64,000 nucleotides of DNA from positions 744,001 through 808,000 of the forward strand of contig BLAL01000178.1 of assembly GCA_015698045.1 (NCBI GenBank). The letters are read 5' to 3'. Below the pieces are notes generated by a model that was not told where the DNA came from, did not search any database, and was given only the letters and a program-made list of their open reading frames with translations. Positions 10,906 to 24,036 of this stretch are shown here, piece by piece (positions within the stretch are counted from its first letter, which is position 1; every line of letters starts with the position of its first letter). Position numbers and translations under genes: made by a program. The DNA comes from Rhizophagus clarus. Taxonomy: Eukaryota > Glomeromycota > Glomeromycetes > Glomerales > Glomeraceae.

Positions 10906-11341
10906 TACAGTCAACTCTCCAAATGCACCCTTTGAAACCAAATATAAGGATGCATTTAGAGAGAATGTTGCATTTATAAAATAGTAAAATCACATTAATA
11001 ATTTTTTTTTTATCATACTTGCAAAATACTATGAAAAGCTGTGTGTACTGCAAGTATTGCATAATTTTATATAGTTTTAAGGATTTTAAAATTCATATTA
11101 CCGCATTTCAGAAAATTTGGTTATATATCAAAATTTTTTGTTCAGCCGAATTTATTATAATTTCAGGAATTATTCAGGTTTAAAGTCACATGAAGTGCGT
11201 TTGGAAAAACTTTTTCATTGCACCGTTAGAATACGGAGGATGTGCATTTAACACAAAGTCCCAACTTGGGACCAAGCAAAAAGGTACAATTATAGAGTGG
11301 TGTGCATTTATGGAGGGTGCATTTATGGAGAATTGACTGTA
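10906..11341. mobile_element. Non-autonomous Tc1/mariner (pogo-type) MITE, 432 bp
   Basis: The ends form a near-perfect inverted repeat: TACAGTCAACTCTCCAAATG at 10906 and, read inward from 11341, TACAGTCAATTCTCCATAAA, both followed by GCACCCT with one 2-bp indel. The outer TA on each side (10906-10907 and 11340-11341) fits a TA target duplication. There is no transposase inside, only more TGCATTTA-type copies of the end motif. Ends starting CAGT next to TA are typical of pogo/Tigger-like elements; the class is inferred from that. Confidence 0.85.
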
Positions 11342-11581
11342 ATTCTGTTCTATATTCTTCAGTCAACTTGGTGATTTGTAATGGTTTCGCTCTAATTTGG
11401 CCTTAGCTAGATGTTCTTTATATCTTTTTAATAAATCTTGGGTTTCTTTCTCTTTACGAACTTTGAATTGGCAAGTCATTCGCAATTGCTGGCAAGTATC
11501 TTTTCAGGAACTCTATATGGAGTTAGCCGATGCCATAGTTTGCGAAAGGTATCCAAGCTGTGGGTAAAAAGATGATTGGGG

Positions 11582-11778
11582 GGAACTCTTACCACACCAC
11601 CCTCGGCTATATGTTTTTGGTAGTACAGGTGACATCCGAAGGGCGTAACAAATAGAGATCAGACCACTCAAAAAAAACAAGTCGCTGAGATAAATATAAA
11701 CAACGCGAACGCGGCCATCACGTGAACGGTGACGGTTAGACATCACATCTCTCCGAGGGTGGTGTGGTAAGATTTTCC
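11582..11778. mobile_element. GC-rich foldback element with 19-bp perfect inverted repeats
   Basis: CTTACCACACCACCCTCGG at 11588-11606 is matched by its exact reverse complement at 11753-11771. The similarity extends a few bases further out (GGGAAC against GGAAAAT). The 146 bp between is clearly richer in G+C than the surrounding DNA and contains GAACGCGGCCATCACGTG. An open frame crosses it on the minus strand (11513-11812) but looks incidental. This is most likely a foldback MITE. A structured RNA is possible but nothing specific supports it. Confidence 0.65.
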
Positions 11779-11997
11779 TTGATTGGGTTTCTGATTGTCT
11801 GCATGTTTGCATTACGTAAGATTTGACAAAAGATATGACTGACGTTTTATGACGAACAATTCATTAAATTAAGCGACAATCAAATGTTTATTTAATAATA
11901 TCTAAAAAAGATAATTATTTTTATTTAAAAAACTAATTATTGAGTCCAAAATTTTATCTATATAAATTATTATAAATTAACAGATTATAATTATAGT

Positions 11998-14900
11998 TTA
12001 ATAAACGCCCAATTCTTCGCCGACTTTTCTCAAACACTCTTTTAGTAAAGCTCTAACAGTTTCGTCTGGTAAGTTAATTGCTTCACATACAACAGGATAT
12101 AAATAAAATAGATGTGCAATAGGTCCGGATAAAACTTGTTTTTTTAACGAATCTATTGAGCATATTAATTAAAAATTTGTATTTATTTAAATTGCCAATC
12201 ATAAGAAATGAAACTTACTAGATTCTGCTTCGTTCTCGTTAACGTCTAATATATTTTGCCGAAACTTCAATTTTATCAATTTTTGCAAAATTAATAGTAT
12301 TTCGTCATTTCGTACCCTAGAAGAAAGGCTAATGTTTAAATCATGTACTATTTATTAACCAATTCAACATAAATATTCCCAACACCACAAAATATATGGT
12401 TGAACTGACCTTGAAAATGGTACTTTCCCGAGTAAAGGTTGATCTGCCGTAAAATTACGAATTACGGTAGCACATCGTTCCAATAGAATAGGAGCAGCAA
12501 CTTCAGCTATTCTCTGTCGTATTTCTTGTTCATCATTTTGATCATCCGAACATAAATCAAATAAACACTGTAAACAAGCATATGCAAATCGTTCTCTAGC
12601 TACGGGTACAATTTTTGCGGTACTACCTTCCACTTTCTCAGATAATCTCTCTGGAGATTTTTTGATACGAGATGATGTTCCATTTGGTATTGGTAAGGGT
12701 TTGTTTAAATAATCATTCATAAGTTCTTGCCTCTTTACATCAGAGAAGTATAATTGTGATCCTTCTTGAATAGTTTTTATTAAATCCCTTATAAGACTTT
12801 GTGGTACACGAGGACGACCCATATGAATCATTACATCTGACTGTAGTCGGAATAAGAAATTCATGTCGAAATCTTCATCGGTATCTTGCTGTTCCATCTT
12901 GATAGACGTTTGGGGATTACTGGCAGATAAAAAATCACATGATATTATTACACGATTTCTTTTTCTAAAGTGTTAAATGAAAGTTTTTACCTGTTAGAAA
13001 TAAGCGCACCATGAAGGACGTCCACTAATTGTTTCCATATATTAACAAAACATTCATCTGAAATTACTAATGGAAAAAAAAGTTTTTTATTACTTAGAAA
13101 TTATTTTATTTACTCCTCTTTTTTTTTTATGAAATAAAGATTTTTACCATCACCAAAATTTTCAAGTGCGACCAACCCGTCTTTTAGGATTTCTAATAAA
13201 GCAGTAGTCGCAATTTTCCAAAGTTCGATATCTTCAACATGTTTTCCTGATGGAGGACAATTATATTTCAACCTCATGGGTACTCCATATGACTAGTATT
13301 TGTCAACAAAAAGAAAATATCAATAAAAGAAAAGGATGCTTGAATTTATTTAATTTTAATTACCTTTATAATTTTTGCGAAAACCCCCTCAGAATATACG
13401 CCTTGATCATTAACAAATTTTTTAAATAATTCCTTTGCTCTGCGCATAGATGTTTTTGAAAAAACAATATAGGTAACTGTCGAATATGATTTATTTGAAG
13501 CAATACTACCACCATTTTCCCCTCTAGATGAAATTGGGCTGTTTACAGATTTCTGTAAGCCAATGTGGCTGTCTTTAGATTTTTTCTTCCTAGCAACTTC
13601 TTCATCATCTTGTTTTTTTGTAAAAGCTAAAGTTATATAATCCGCAAATTCATATAAAACTGCAGCAGGAGCACCTGGAACACTCAAATTGATTCTAGAA
13701 ACAATATCTAATACCGCTTCTTGTAATGGAGTAAGATAGTCGTAGTCTGGTCTATAAGAAGGACTTTTAGAGTATATTAAAATTCCTTTAATCACTTTTA
13801 GTAATCTTCTTATTTCATCTATTTGAAATTTGGGGCGGATAACATGGTAAAGATCGCCAAAAGTTACAATGTAAGCAGTTAAAGTATCTTGAGTAAACTG
13901 CGTTAATACGACACTTGTTATTTCAACTGGAGAGTTATTATAATCAACTTCTAAGCTCGTATCTGACATATTAATCATGCCCAATCCAATTCTCTCCCAT
14001 ATAATCCAAGCTGTTTGCCATAATGGCAAAATCTTTTCTTTAAATTCTTCTGTATGGGTATCATCTGGGAATTGAATTATTGTATTTAAAGATTTTATCG
14101 AAGCAATAGCGACTTCATGACTCGAATTTAAACAAGAATCTTGCAAATGTGATAATAATAATCCCCATGCTTGTTCAAAATCATCCAAATTTACTAACAT
14201 GTGTATAAAATTTTTAAAAATTCCCGATATCCCAGTTAATACTAAAACTTTTGTTTCGTCCCATTGTTTATCAACAGTATTTCTAGAATGATGTACCATA
14301 AATCCACTGAATTCCTTTTGTGGAGATGAAATTTTTTCGCTGCTACCATTTAATTGTTGTTGCTGCATTGCTTTAACTGCTTTTTCTGACGCAAGTTTTA
14401 CAGAATCTAATAAAGGAAACAAAATTTTCCAAATGCAAGTGTGCCAAGTTTGAGTTTTTAATACTGCTCCATTCATATCAATTGTACGAAATAAAGTTTG
14501 ATTTGCTCCATTTCTTACTTCAGGCCTAGTATCAGAGCATATCTTTGAAAGTTGTAATAATAACAACATCCATAGGGCATTCATTGTTTGAACTTTCAAT
14601 TCACCTTGAATTAATTGGTCAATTTCTTGTTCAACTGTAATATCTTTTTTAGTTTCCGTCGGTTTTTCCTCATCATTTTCTTTAACATCTTTTTCTAATT
14701 CTGCTCTTTTAGTTTGAATAAAGTCTGAGACATTCCATAACAGACCAATTGCGGTCAAACTAATATTCAAGTCATCCATTTGTAAACCAAATGCGCTCAA
14801 CGTATTGATACATTGTTTCAAACACTCAGGTGATAACAATGATAAAAAATCTGTACATATAAGTTGTAAACAGGGAAATGCTACGCGAACTAAACCGGAA

Positions 14901-17900
14901 GTTTTTGTATTTGAAACACCAAAAGATGATGAATCAATTACGCTTGTACTTTCGACACTTGCCGTATCTATTTCATCTTCGCAAGGTTCATTAGGAAAAG
15001 ATACAATGCAAACACTTCTTATCATGTCAAATATCATACTCCAACCATAAGTAAATGAATGACCTGATGTTTGTAACAATTTATTCAATGTTTCAAGACC
15101 CATTTTACTGACTTCAACATGAAAACCTTTACTCGTATCCTGTAGATTTTTTTCTGGATTATTTACTAATTGACTTAATGAAACGAGCAACTGCATTTGC
15201 ATTCTTTCGTCAATTTCCAGATGCTCAGAACTTGCATAGCTCATCGCTTGAATGACAATATCTGCAATTGTTTCGCAAGCTTGCATGCGAATTGGTGGTG
15301 GAGTGGATACGTAATTTGCAGTTTTAATGAGGTGAGATATTATTAAATCCCATATTAGAGAAGGTTCACGTGCTATCAACCGAGACATGTTAGTTAATGC
15401 TACTGAGTGAAGTTTGTTGATAGCAAAAGATTTTTCATCCGACTTCTACAAGGAATGTAAATAAAAAGATTACATGTAAAACCATTGTAATACAAATACA
15501 ATACATGGATATTAAAAAAAAAAAAGAATTTATTCTTACATTCCCTATCATAGCACTCAATGGAGTAGATTTGGTTATCTTACCCTCCATAGGCACGTTA
15601 TCTTGTCCTGATGTTGAAACTTTAGTGTCCAACGGAATACCACTTGTATAAGCATTTAACTTACATAATGCTCTTGTGAAAGCCTGTAAGGCATCATCAT
15701 CAAGATATTTACAATTTTCAAACAACTTCTTGATTTGTATTAATAAAATGTTCAAATCATTATCAATTGCTGTTTGTTGAGATGATGTTAAATTCGGTGA
15801 TGAAGGAATGACATTTCCTTTACCGGATGAATAAGTTCTTTTTATGCTTGGTGGATTAGAAGATATTTGCGATGAACTTCCTGCAGTAGGTAACGAAGTT
15901 ACAGAACTAGATGCAGGATTTTGCGATCCTATTCTACGTGAACCTCTTGAACCACCTCTAGCATGCTTAGGAAAGAGTATAAAATCTGCTAATTGAAGAG
16001 TTTCTAACACCAAATACCAAGAATCACCCAAAACTCCTCCAAGATACTGTGCAATATTTAGTAATATCTTTAAACAAGATAGATTCCCATCCGATAATGT
16101 AACGCCTTGAACGGTTTCACTTCCCGTACTACTTGAACTACCACCACTATGAGTTGCTTTGCTTTCTGCTAATGAAGCAGCAATTAAACTAGGAGGAACA
16201 GCTCCTTTACACAAACTTGTTAAAAAAGCATCACGAGGTGTAGTCAATTGGAGAACACCACACACAATTGTAAAATTTTGGTAAGCTCTTAAAACTCCTT
16301 GAAATAGCTCCTCATCTAGGTTTGCTGTAAGAAAGAATGATTGTGCTGCGAGCAGTCCTGGCCAGGCGGTATTAGCCATGTCTGCAACGATTAGTATATC
16401 TTTATGAAGTGGATGTGATTCTAATTGTTGCAAAGTGGTAGTGCTAAAAGATGTAGATTGAGGTGACCGTGGAGGAGATGATGCTTTCTCGGTTTGTAAT
16501 TTTTGAATTAATCCGGAGAAAACACCCAAAACAAAATTATGTAAACCATCAGCTACTGAATTAAGACAAACAAGGGCAAGATAATATATGTATGTTTCCG
16601 GGATTGGTGGTGGATCAACTTTATCTAATTGATCAACACTTCAAAAAAAAAAAAATGAATGTAAAATTATAAACATAATCAAATTTCGACAATATTTTAA
16701 ATTAAAATTTACATACCATTTAACCTTCATCATTGAAGTTGATATTGTTAATCCAGATATATCAGCTTGTCCTGAACCTCCAATTACACCTGCCATTCCA
16801 GATAATTCTAAACTTTCTCTCCCTTGAAGTGAATGTCCAATTAATGAATGACTTCCAACACCCAATAATTGGGGTTTTTCGGCCGCCAATTTTCCAAAAG
16901 CATTAATCATTTCACGAAATACATTCGTTGAATGGCCTTGTTTATCATACAAGCGGTAAATAGAACGTAAAAGTGCTTGATCCTCGCATATACCACGAAA
17001 TATTTCCATTGATATAACACGTTGCCACAATGGATTATCAGGCTCGAGAATTTTGATAAACATATTTAAGAATATTTCGCATTCCATTACCTAATTTCAT
17101 GGATAAAATCATCATAATATAATAAAAGAGTAACAATAACTCTTAAAAGCATAATTCAACAATAAAATTCAATTACTCTATCTATCCAATAACTTAGGAC
17201 AAAAGTAAATCTAAGTGTAACTAAATAAATATTTACCAGAACTTCATTAAACTGTTCCAATAAAATGTGAACCACTCTCATTAATCTCATGGTAGTAGGA
17301 AATTCAAATTTATCAGAGAAATTTTTAATAATTAAAGGACACACGCGTTCTCGCAGTAGGGCACAAAACTCTGGGTGCTATAATGACGTATGAAATGAAA
17401 ATTAAAATGATAAAATTAAAGAACATGTGATTATAACCATATACTAGTACACACCGTTTTAAATAACCTATAATGATTTGTTAATATTGACTCTATTAAT
17501 TCTAATCCAAATGTTCTTGACAAATTATGTAGTTTAAGATACACGGGGTTTTCACCATTAGTTAATAGACACAAATCTTGAAAAAGATAATATGCATCTC
17601 TTGCACAAGGACGTAGTGCTATTACACCCTCCCCATGAACTGAAACTACGGTGGAGGTAGGTTTTATTGACCCTTGGAGATAAAATTAAGTATTTTAATG
17701 TCCTCTTTTTTTCAAAAGGAAAAAAAAAAAAAAAAAAAAATAGGCACATCAAAATAAATACCATCTTTATCATTGATGTTGTCCTCCTCTTGAACTTTAT
17801 CAAATATGTTAATTACTAGCTGACGCAAAGTTGCTGCAGCTGTATTATTTACTACTACAATCTTTGAATCTTGAAGTCGAAAACATATTAACAATGCCTA

Positions 17901-18759
17901 AATAAATAATATTTATAAATAATTAATAACAAAATCTCTATATTTATATGTATATATTACACATTAACCTTTAAAATCGGATTACCTCCGCTAATAAATC
18001 ACCATGTAATGTTTGATAATTACTTAACAAAGGTGGTACCGTTTGAAGAATTTTAAGTTGAATGTCTACACCTTGCGACATAATGTCATTTAGGGTTTTA
18101 AGAACGGTTCTCACAGAAGACTAATTAATTATAACATTTTAAATAATGATAGATCGAGTAAGTGATGATATGATATATTGCCATGTTGAACTTACCTCAG
18201 GAATCGCGTGGTGTGATATGAGTCTCTGTAAACAACCTATAGAAATAGTTATCAATTTGACATGCTTTGTTTCACATGCAAGAATAAATGGACGCAGGAA
18301 ATCATTGTTTTTTGCAAGTTCTTAATAAAATTTACAATATTACATTAATAAAGTGTATATACCAATAATTTATCGATAAATCGAGTTTACCTTGCGATAT
18401 ATTCATTCCAGGTCGCTCCTTGTGTGTTCTTAAAATTATAATGGATCTCTCGGCTGCCTAAATTCATAAATAAAAAATTGTAAGTATTGCGAGTAAAAAA
18501 CCAAACAAGTATGACCCGCAGCAAAATGCAAGGAAGGCTTAGCAAAATAATATATTATATATATTAATCACACATAAATTACAATAATAACAGAGCAGAA
18601 AGATTAAACTATTAAAAATAATAAAAAACATATTTTGATGTCGTCTCGACATAACAGGCGATGGTAAAAAATTACCTCTTTAATTTCTGGGTGTTTCCTG
18701 CGAGCTTCATTTGAAAGCTGCAAGAGTTCGGTATTTAAGGAAGTGGTGAGTCCACTCAT
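11998..18759 (-). CDS. MON2: MON2 homologue, Golgi/endosome trafficking scaffold
   Basis: Fifteen exons (18759-18676, 18457-18391, 18320-18196, 18120-17986, 17897-17762, 17672-17455, 17377-17237, 17090-16717, 16638-15540, 15445-13364, 13292-13148, 13057-12991, 12919-12410, 12316-12219, 12152-11998) give 1,811 aa in frame. The N-terminus 'ELLQLSNEARRKHPEIKEAAERSI' and the segment 'VVNNTAAATLRQLV' match MON2, a large Arf-GEF-related scaffold that has the DCB and HUS regions (roughly residues 1-400 here) but no Sec7 domain. The Ser/Gly-rich linker in exon 9 (about residues 470-700) is low complexity. MON2 works with Dopey and a flippase in endosome-to-Golgi transport. Length agrees with the family (about 1,600-1,750 aa elsewhere). 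All introns are short with GT-AG ends. No lesions are seen. Confidence 0.93.
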
Positions 18760-19930
18760 TTTTGAAAATATTTGTCAATTTACAATATTCTACAAAGACA
18801 ATTATATAAATTGGACCATCAGCAACCTTCCGATCTTTAAAATTTCAAAAAAAAAAAGTTTACAACAAATCTAAGCGAAAATTTCTTTAGATTTTGAAAT
18901 GATGATCTTAAGTCTTAACAAATTTCTATCCAACCAATCATATCGTGCGACTCATGTTGTCTAACGACTCAAAATTTAGTTCGTAATCCCGTGGGGTAAT
19001 ACTGAGGTAATTGGTACCAAGAAACATGATAAATATGGAGGATGGAACACGAGGAACACGAAGAGCATATTAACTATATTAGTTATTACAAGATTATTAA
19101 CAATTATTGACCTACAAGGATAATCTTTTTTGTTATATAAAAATGTTAATATAATAAAGGTAATATAAAAAAATATAATGAAACATGGAAAAATCGGTTT
19201 TATGAATGCGGAGTTGTGGGCGGTTACATCGATTATTAGATCGTTGACACGTCGTACAAAAATTAAAGCTTTATCAAAGCTCCCATGATAGTGGTTTTCT
19301 CAGATTTCTATTATCGCCGTTTTCGAATTAGTGTGATCAGGTGATTTGCTGATCAATTAAAATTAAAACATCGAAAACACCGAAAACAACCGAAAACAAT
19401 TAATTTATCAAAAATACTACTAGTTTATACTATCATAAACACATCAAAAGCCCATTTTTATAACTATTTCTTTTAAAAAAACATTAAACTTAACATCTTG
19501 GCCTTCTTTACTATACTTATCAGATGTTTTATGGTGTTTTTTTTTATTTATTAAAAACTAAAGATCTAAATAAAAAAAATAATTAGAAACGAAAAAAAAG
19601 GAAAAAAAAATAATAAAATAAAAAAAAAATATTACCCAATACTTAGTAGTGAACCTCTAGAATCGTTAGGAGTCGGTTTTAGGAATCGGCTTTTAAGAAT
19701 CGGTCTTCAGGAATCGGTTTATAAGCTAAAACAAAAACAAAAGGCGAACGATAAAAAATTCATTAATGATGTTATGTAATGGTGGCTTAGAGTTATACAG
19801 ATCAAATGATAGTCATAGTTTTCATTGTACAACGTGATTTTATTTTTGTAATCTTCAAATCAATTTTTTATTTATTACAAATTAGTTGCCGATCACAGTA
19901 ATTCGAAAACGGCGATAAAAGAAATTTATC
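18760..19930. promoter_or_regulatory. Divergent intergenic region between MON2 and the IQM-like gene
   Basis: The two starts are 1.17 kb apart and face away from each other, so both promoters should lie here. It contains a 14-bp tandem repeat (19669-19724) and A-rich runs. No specific binding site could be assigned. Confidence 0.5.
19669..19724. repeat. 14-bp tandem repeat, 4 copies, in the IQM-like upstream region
   Basis: Units GGAGTCGGTTTTAG, GAATCGGCTTTTAA, GAATCGGTCTTCAG and GAATCGGTTTATAA follow head to tail, preceded by a short GAATCGTTAG. They lie about 210-260 bp before the start at 19931. Confidence 0.85.
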
Positions 19931-21662
19931 ATGAGCGACATTCCAGTTAAAACGGAGAGCGAAGGATCAAATACTTCCAATATACAACCAATTCCTGAAG
20001 GACATGATATAGATTACTCAGCAACGAGAATAGCTAATGCTTGGAGATACCACCGGTAATTAAATTGCGTACTTGAATATTGATAATAAAATTAACGATA
20101 AGCTGAGACTGGTTTTAAATTTAGTAAAACACGAGAAGAAGAAGGAAAGATCTTATCCGCCAATTCTAGAGACCAGATTCGCAAAAGCGGTAGTTCATGT
20201 CTTCATTTACCTGGACAAACTTGTCCTGTCTGGTCTCAATGGGAAGAGCTTCTTAATGCCGTACAAGAACACTTGCATCGCAAAGAAATACTTAAAGAAC
20301 CTCCAAGTTCTACTCAAAAATTAGAACTTGCTATGACAGTGGTAGAACGTATTGCAAAAGTACTTTTTGAACTTTTACTTTTTTATTGTTATTACGAAAC
20401 GTGCTGACGCAGGAATTATGATGTAAAATTTTGACCATCAATATTGATTTTTTGATTAATGTCAAAAGTTTATTCAATATCTATGACCTTTTCTTTTTAC
20501 TATCTGATTGTCTCGATATTCAAGGGGTCTAGTTCCGTCAAGGATCACCTTTGGCTCATTTTGGATACAGAACACTGGTTAGAAATATGTGATGAGAAAC
20601 ATCGATACGGATCAAATTTAAAGGTTCGTTTGTTAATAATATTAAATGAAATTTATTAAAATATTTTACAAAAAAAAAAAAAAAATATTAACATTATCAA
20701 TATTTTAGGTTTATCATGATTTCTGGCTTGAAACATCGGTACCAGAAAATTTTTTCGAATGGTTAGATAATGGTTCGGGTAAAGATTTGGATTTGCCAGC
20801 TAGACCACGTAAATTATTAGATAGTCAATTAGTCAAATATCTTACAGCAAAGGAACTTGCAGAACACGAAGTGACGTTTAAGGATGGATTGCTCATCTAT
20901 TCACAAAGTGGGAAGCCAGTACATACTAATCCACCAGATCCTGATACTGTAATCCCGGAAGATAGTACACAGAATTTATCTATACCCAATACAACCGAGT
21001 CTCGTTCGTTATCACCCGCGCCTAGTTCTCAGGGAAGTTTAAATGAAGAAATTGAAGGTTCATCATCAAGTGGACCGATGCGACGGGATAGTACTGAAAT
21101 TGGACCTAAACGGGAAAAATGGATTTATGTTACGGATTGTAGAGGCAAATTTTATGTAGGACAAAAAATTAAAGGCTATTTTCATCATTCATCATTTCTT
21201 GCAGGAGGAGCTATTCAAGCAGCCGGAGGAATTAAGGCTCGACAAGGCAAGCTCCTTGAAATCAATCCAAACAGTGGTCATTACAAGCCAGCACAACATC
21301 ATTTCAATGCACTTATTGAACGATTAAAAAGCGAAGGAATTAATCTTAGTGACGGTGACGTAAAAGTAGTCTATCCAAACGAAAATCTCGAGAAACGATT
21401 GATGGCTAAATATAAATTTAAACGTTTAGCAGCGTTTAGTATGGTTTATGATGATCTTATGCGAGATGCTAGCAGCACAATTAATCGAAAGATTGATTTT
21501 ATGGAACGTTACGCTAATATTTTCAAAAAACAAGTGGCAGAATCTATCAACGCATGTAAGGAATCTATTAAAGATTGGTTTCAACAAATTATTCCAGGAG
21601 AAAATAATATGAAAAGAAATCATATACCTGATAATGATCAACAAAATGGTCTTGTACGTTAA
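19931..21662 (+). CDS. IQM-type calmodulin-binding family protein
   Basis: Four exons (19931-20055, 20170-20359, 20525-20623, 20709-21662) give 455 aa. The first exon carries 'SATRIANAWRYHR', the place where plant IQM proteins have an IQ-like calmodulin-binding helix; here it is only a partial IQ match. The core then follows the IQM layout: 'HRYGSNLKVYHDFWLE', 'FFEWLDNGSGKDLDLP', 'LVKYLTAKE', a Ser/Pro-rich insert (about residues 220-255), 'EKWIYVTDCRGKFYVGQK', 'GYFHHSSFLAGGAIQAAGG', 'NSGHYKPAQHHF'. The HHSSFLAGGA and SGHY motifs are the family hallmarks. The molecular function of these proteins is poorly known: plant members bind calmodulin, and fungal ones are mostly unnamed. Calmodulin binding here is inferred. 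The first two exon joins restore codons exactly (CG+A; AAA/GGG). Confidence 0.87.
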
Positions 21663-23234
21663 ATTGATTAACAATTTTATCATTTAAAAATGAGTATTTT
21701 TTTAAATATCATAATTCAATATTTTTACGATTCATGTGATGAGAATTATTAATAATGAGATCATTAGTAATATAAATAACAATGTTATCATTCATTATAT
21801 CAATATCAAAATAATAAATAAAACTCAAATTGATATTTAATCGTATGTTTATATAAATAAAAATAATAATAATGGAATGAATCTATTAAAAATAATGAGG
21901 GACCATGTAAAAGAATTTATTAATGAAGTAAGTAATTTTGATTGCAAAATTAATTTCAAGGAGAACAAATTGACTATATGAAGAAACTTTAAAAGAATTA
22001 ACGATTATATTTATAAAACAAAATGGAGAAACCGAAGGTAAAAATCAAATTATAGTGTAATAATAAATCATTCATAATGAAACAAAAACGATATTTTAAC
22101 TAAACTATCCTCGGATAAATCAAAGAGTAACGGAGAATTCATTTATCTTTTCATGAAAACCGATTTAGAACTTTTATTATTAGAAAGCACTTTGAAAGAT
22201 GAAATCTAACACTTTTATGAAAACCTTTTTTTTGATTTTCCTTTCGGAAAAGATCATTAAGAATGAATGTGACACACGAACACACGAACCATGGTTTGAT
22301 TTATTAGGAACGTGGATTATTATTCATGCGACCAATCGATCTACAATCATTGGAAAAATGATTCTAATTATTAACAAACGACCATTTATTATTTATTAAT
22401 TTATTTTCTCGATAGCTCATTTGAATTCTTTTCCGTCAATAGAAAAAAAAAAAAAAACTAACTTACTTTATCACATGTGATTATTATATTAATGATGTAT
22501 AACAAATAGCGATCTACTTTATGTATATGTCGTATAATACACAAAATTTCCTCTAAACAGATGTCGATATTTTTTTATCAATTAGTAATTTCATCAACCA
22601 ATAATATTCTTTTTAAATAAACAAGAATGAACTAAACCTAAAAAGGTTAAGTTTACTTATAGATTACAAGCATTGAGAAAAAAAAAAAAATTTAATTAAT
22701 TTAGGGACATCCCGCATAATACATGAGAAATTAAATCAGTATAAAAAAAAAAGAACCGAGTCAATATTCCCAGTCAACAAAAAGAAAAAAAAAATATGAG
22801 GAGTTACCGAGTCAAATTTTTGATGTACCCAGTCTTTAAAGTATCCCTGAGTCAAAAAAAAAAAAAAATAAAATAAAAATTTTTTTTTTTATGATCATTG
22901 ATAACCATCATAGTATTAAAGTTTTCTTGTGATGATGAACATGAATTGATGCCTATTTATAACTTGAACCGGCATGAGCTCTGCGATAGATTTTATCTCG
23001 GATTACGCTAATAAATACTTGCTTGGCAAGGCTTAAAAACATTTCTATACAAAGTTAGTAGATAAATATACAAGAGATCAGCTTATTGGGTATGTTTATC
23101 ATAATAGGGAAAAATGGCTTTTTATTTTAAAAGAAAAACGTGCGATGTGCGCTTTACGGCAATGAGCGTCGACTTGGAAAAATACTTAGATTTTGTGTTT
23201 GAGGCTTTGTTGTACTTCTTATTCCGTAATTTAA

Positions 23235-23279
<45 letters not shown>
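23235..23279. repeat. Long poly(T)-poly(A) junction (T27 then A18)
   Basis: An uninterrupted run of 27 T is followed directly by 18 A, so each strand can fold into a simple hairpin. It is the longest of several such junctions in this window. Confidence 0.95.
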
Positions 23280-23993
23280 GGAAGTATACATACAGTATAT
23301 ATATATGTATATTCTTTTAAAGTAATAAATGTATTTGTTTTCTTTATTCATAATCATTTTTTTAGATTAATAGAAGTGATTATGAAATTATGTCGTCTGT
23401 GGGGTAAGTCATCCCTTTAATAGTTTAGTACATCTTCCTTTGCAAATGATTATTAATAAACAAGAAGTGTAACAGGTTTCTTCTGCTGAGTGCCGATTGA
23501 ATGAAAATAGCGGGAAGTTGTGGGGAAAAATTCAAAGTGGTCATGTGACGTCAACAAAAAGTGACATTCAGTGATCGTGATATTTTGGTCACACAAAAGA
23601 AAGAGGAAAAAAAAACTCTTCGGAAAGAAAAAAAAAAATAAAAAAATTTTTAAGCATCTTCAGCCCATCCTTTAAACTTGACTACTAAAAAGAAGAAAGA
23701 ATGAGTGTGAATGATTCACAAGACAAAATGACAGGTTTTTTATGGGATTGATGAACAAATAACCTATTTTCGGAAGAATTTCTTGTACTAATCCAAATAA
23801 AGTTTAGTTTGGAATACCTCATAAATAAATTAAATTTCTTCTACCGCGGATCATTATTACACATAAACATTAAATATTAAATATTGTTCCTTATCATTTG
23901 ATATTCTAAAACTCACGGATACTTTTGTTGGTTAAGTAAATTGACATCAACTCACACGATGATTTGGTACACAAACAAATAAAAAAAAATTTT

Positions 23994-24036
23994 TATATAT
24001 ATATACATATATATATAATATATATATATATATAAA
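23994..24036. repeat. TA-rich microsatellite
   Basis: Mainly TA dinucleotides with a few TATACA interruptions over about 43 bp. Confidence 0.9.

Noticed and set aside
11513..11812. Open frame of 99 codons on the minus strand
   Set aside because: It runs straight through both arms of the foldback element and half its length is the inverted-repeat sequence; composition and position suggest chance openness in GC-richer DNA.
14805..15050. Plus-strand open frame inside MON2
   Set aside because: Antisense shadow of exon 10.
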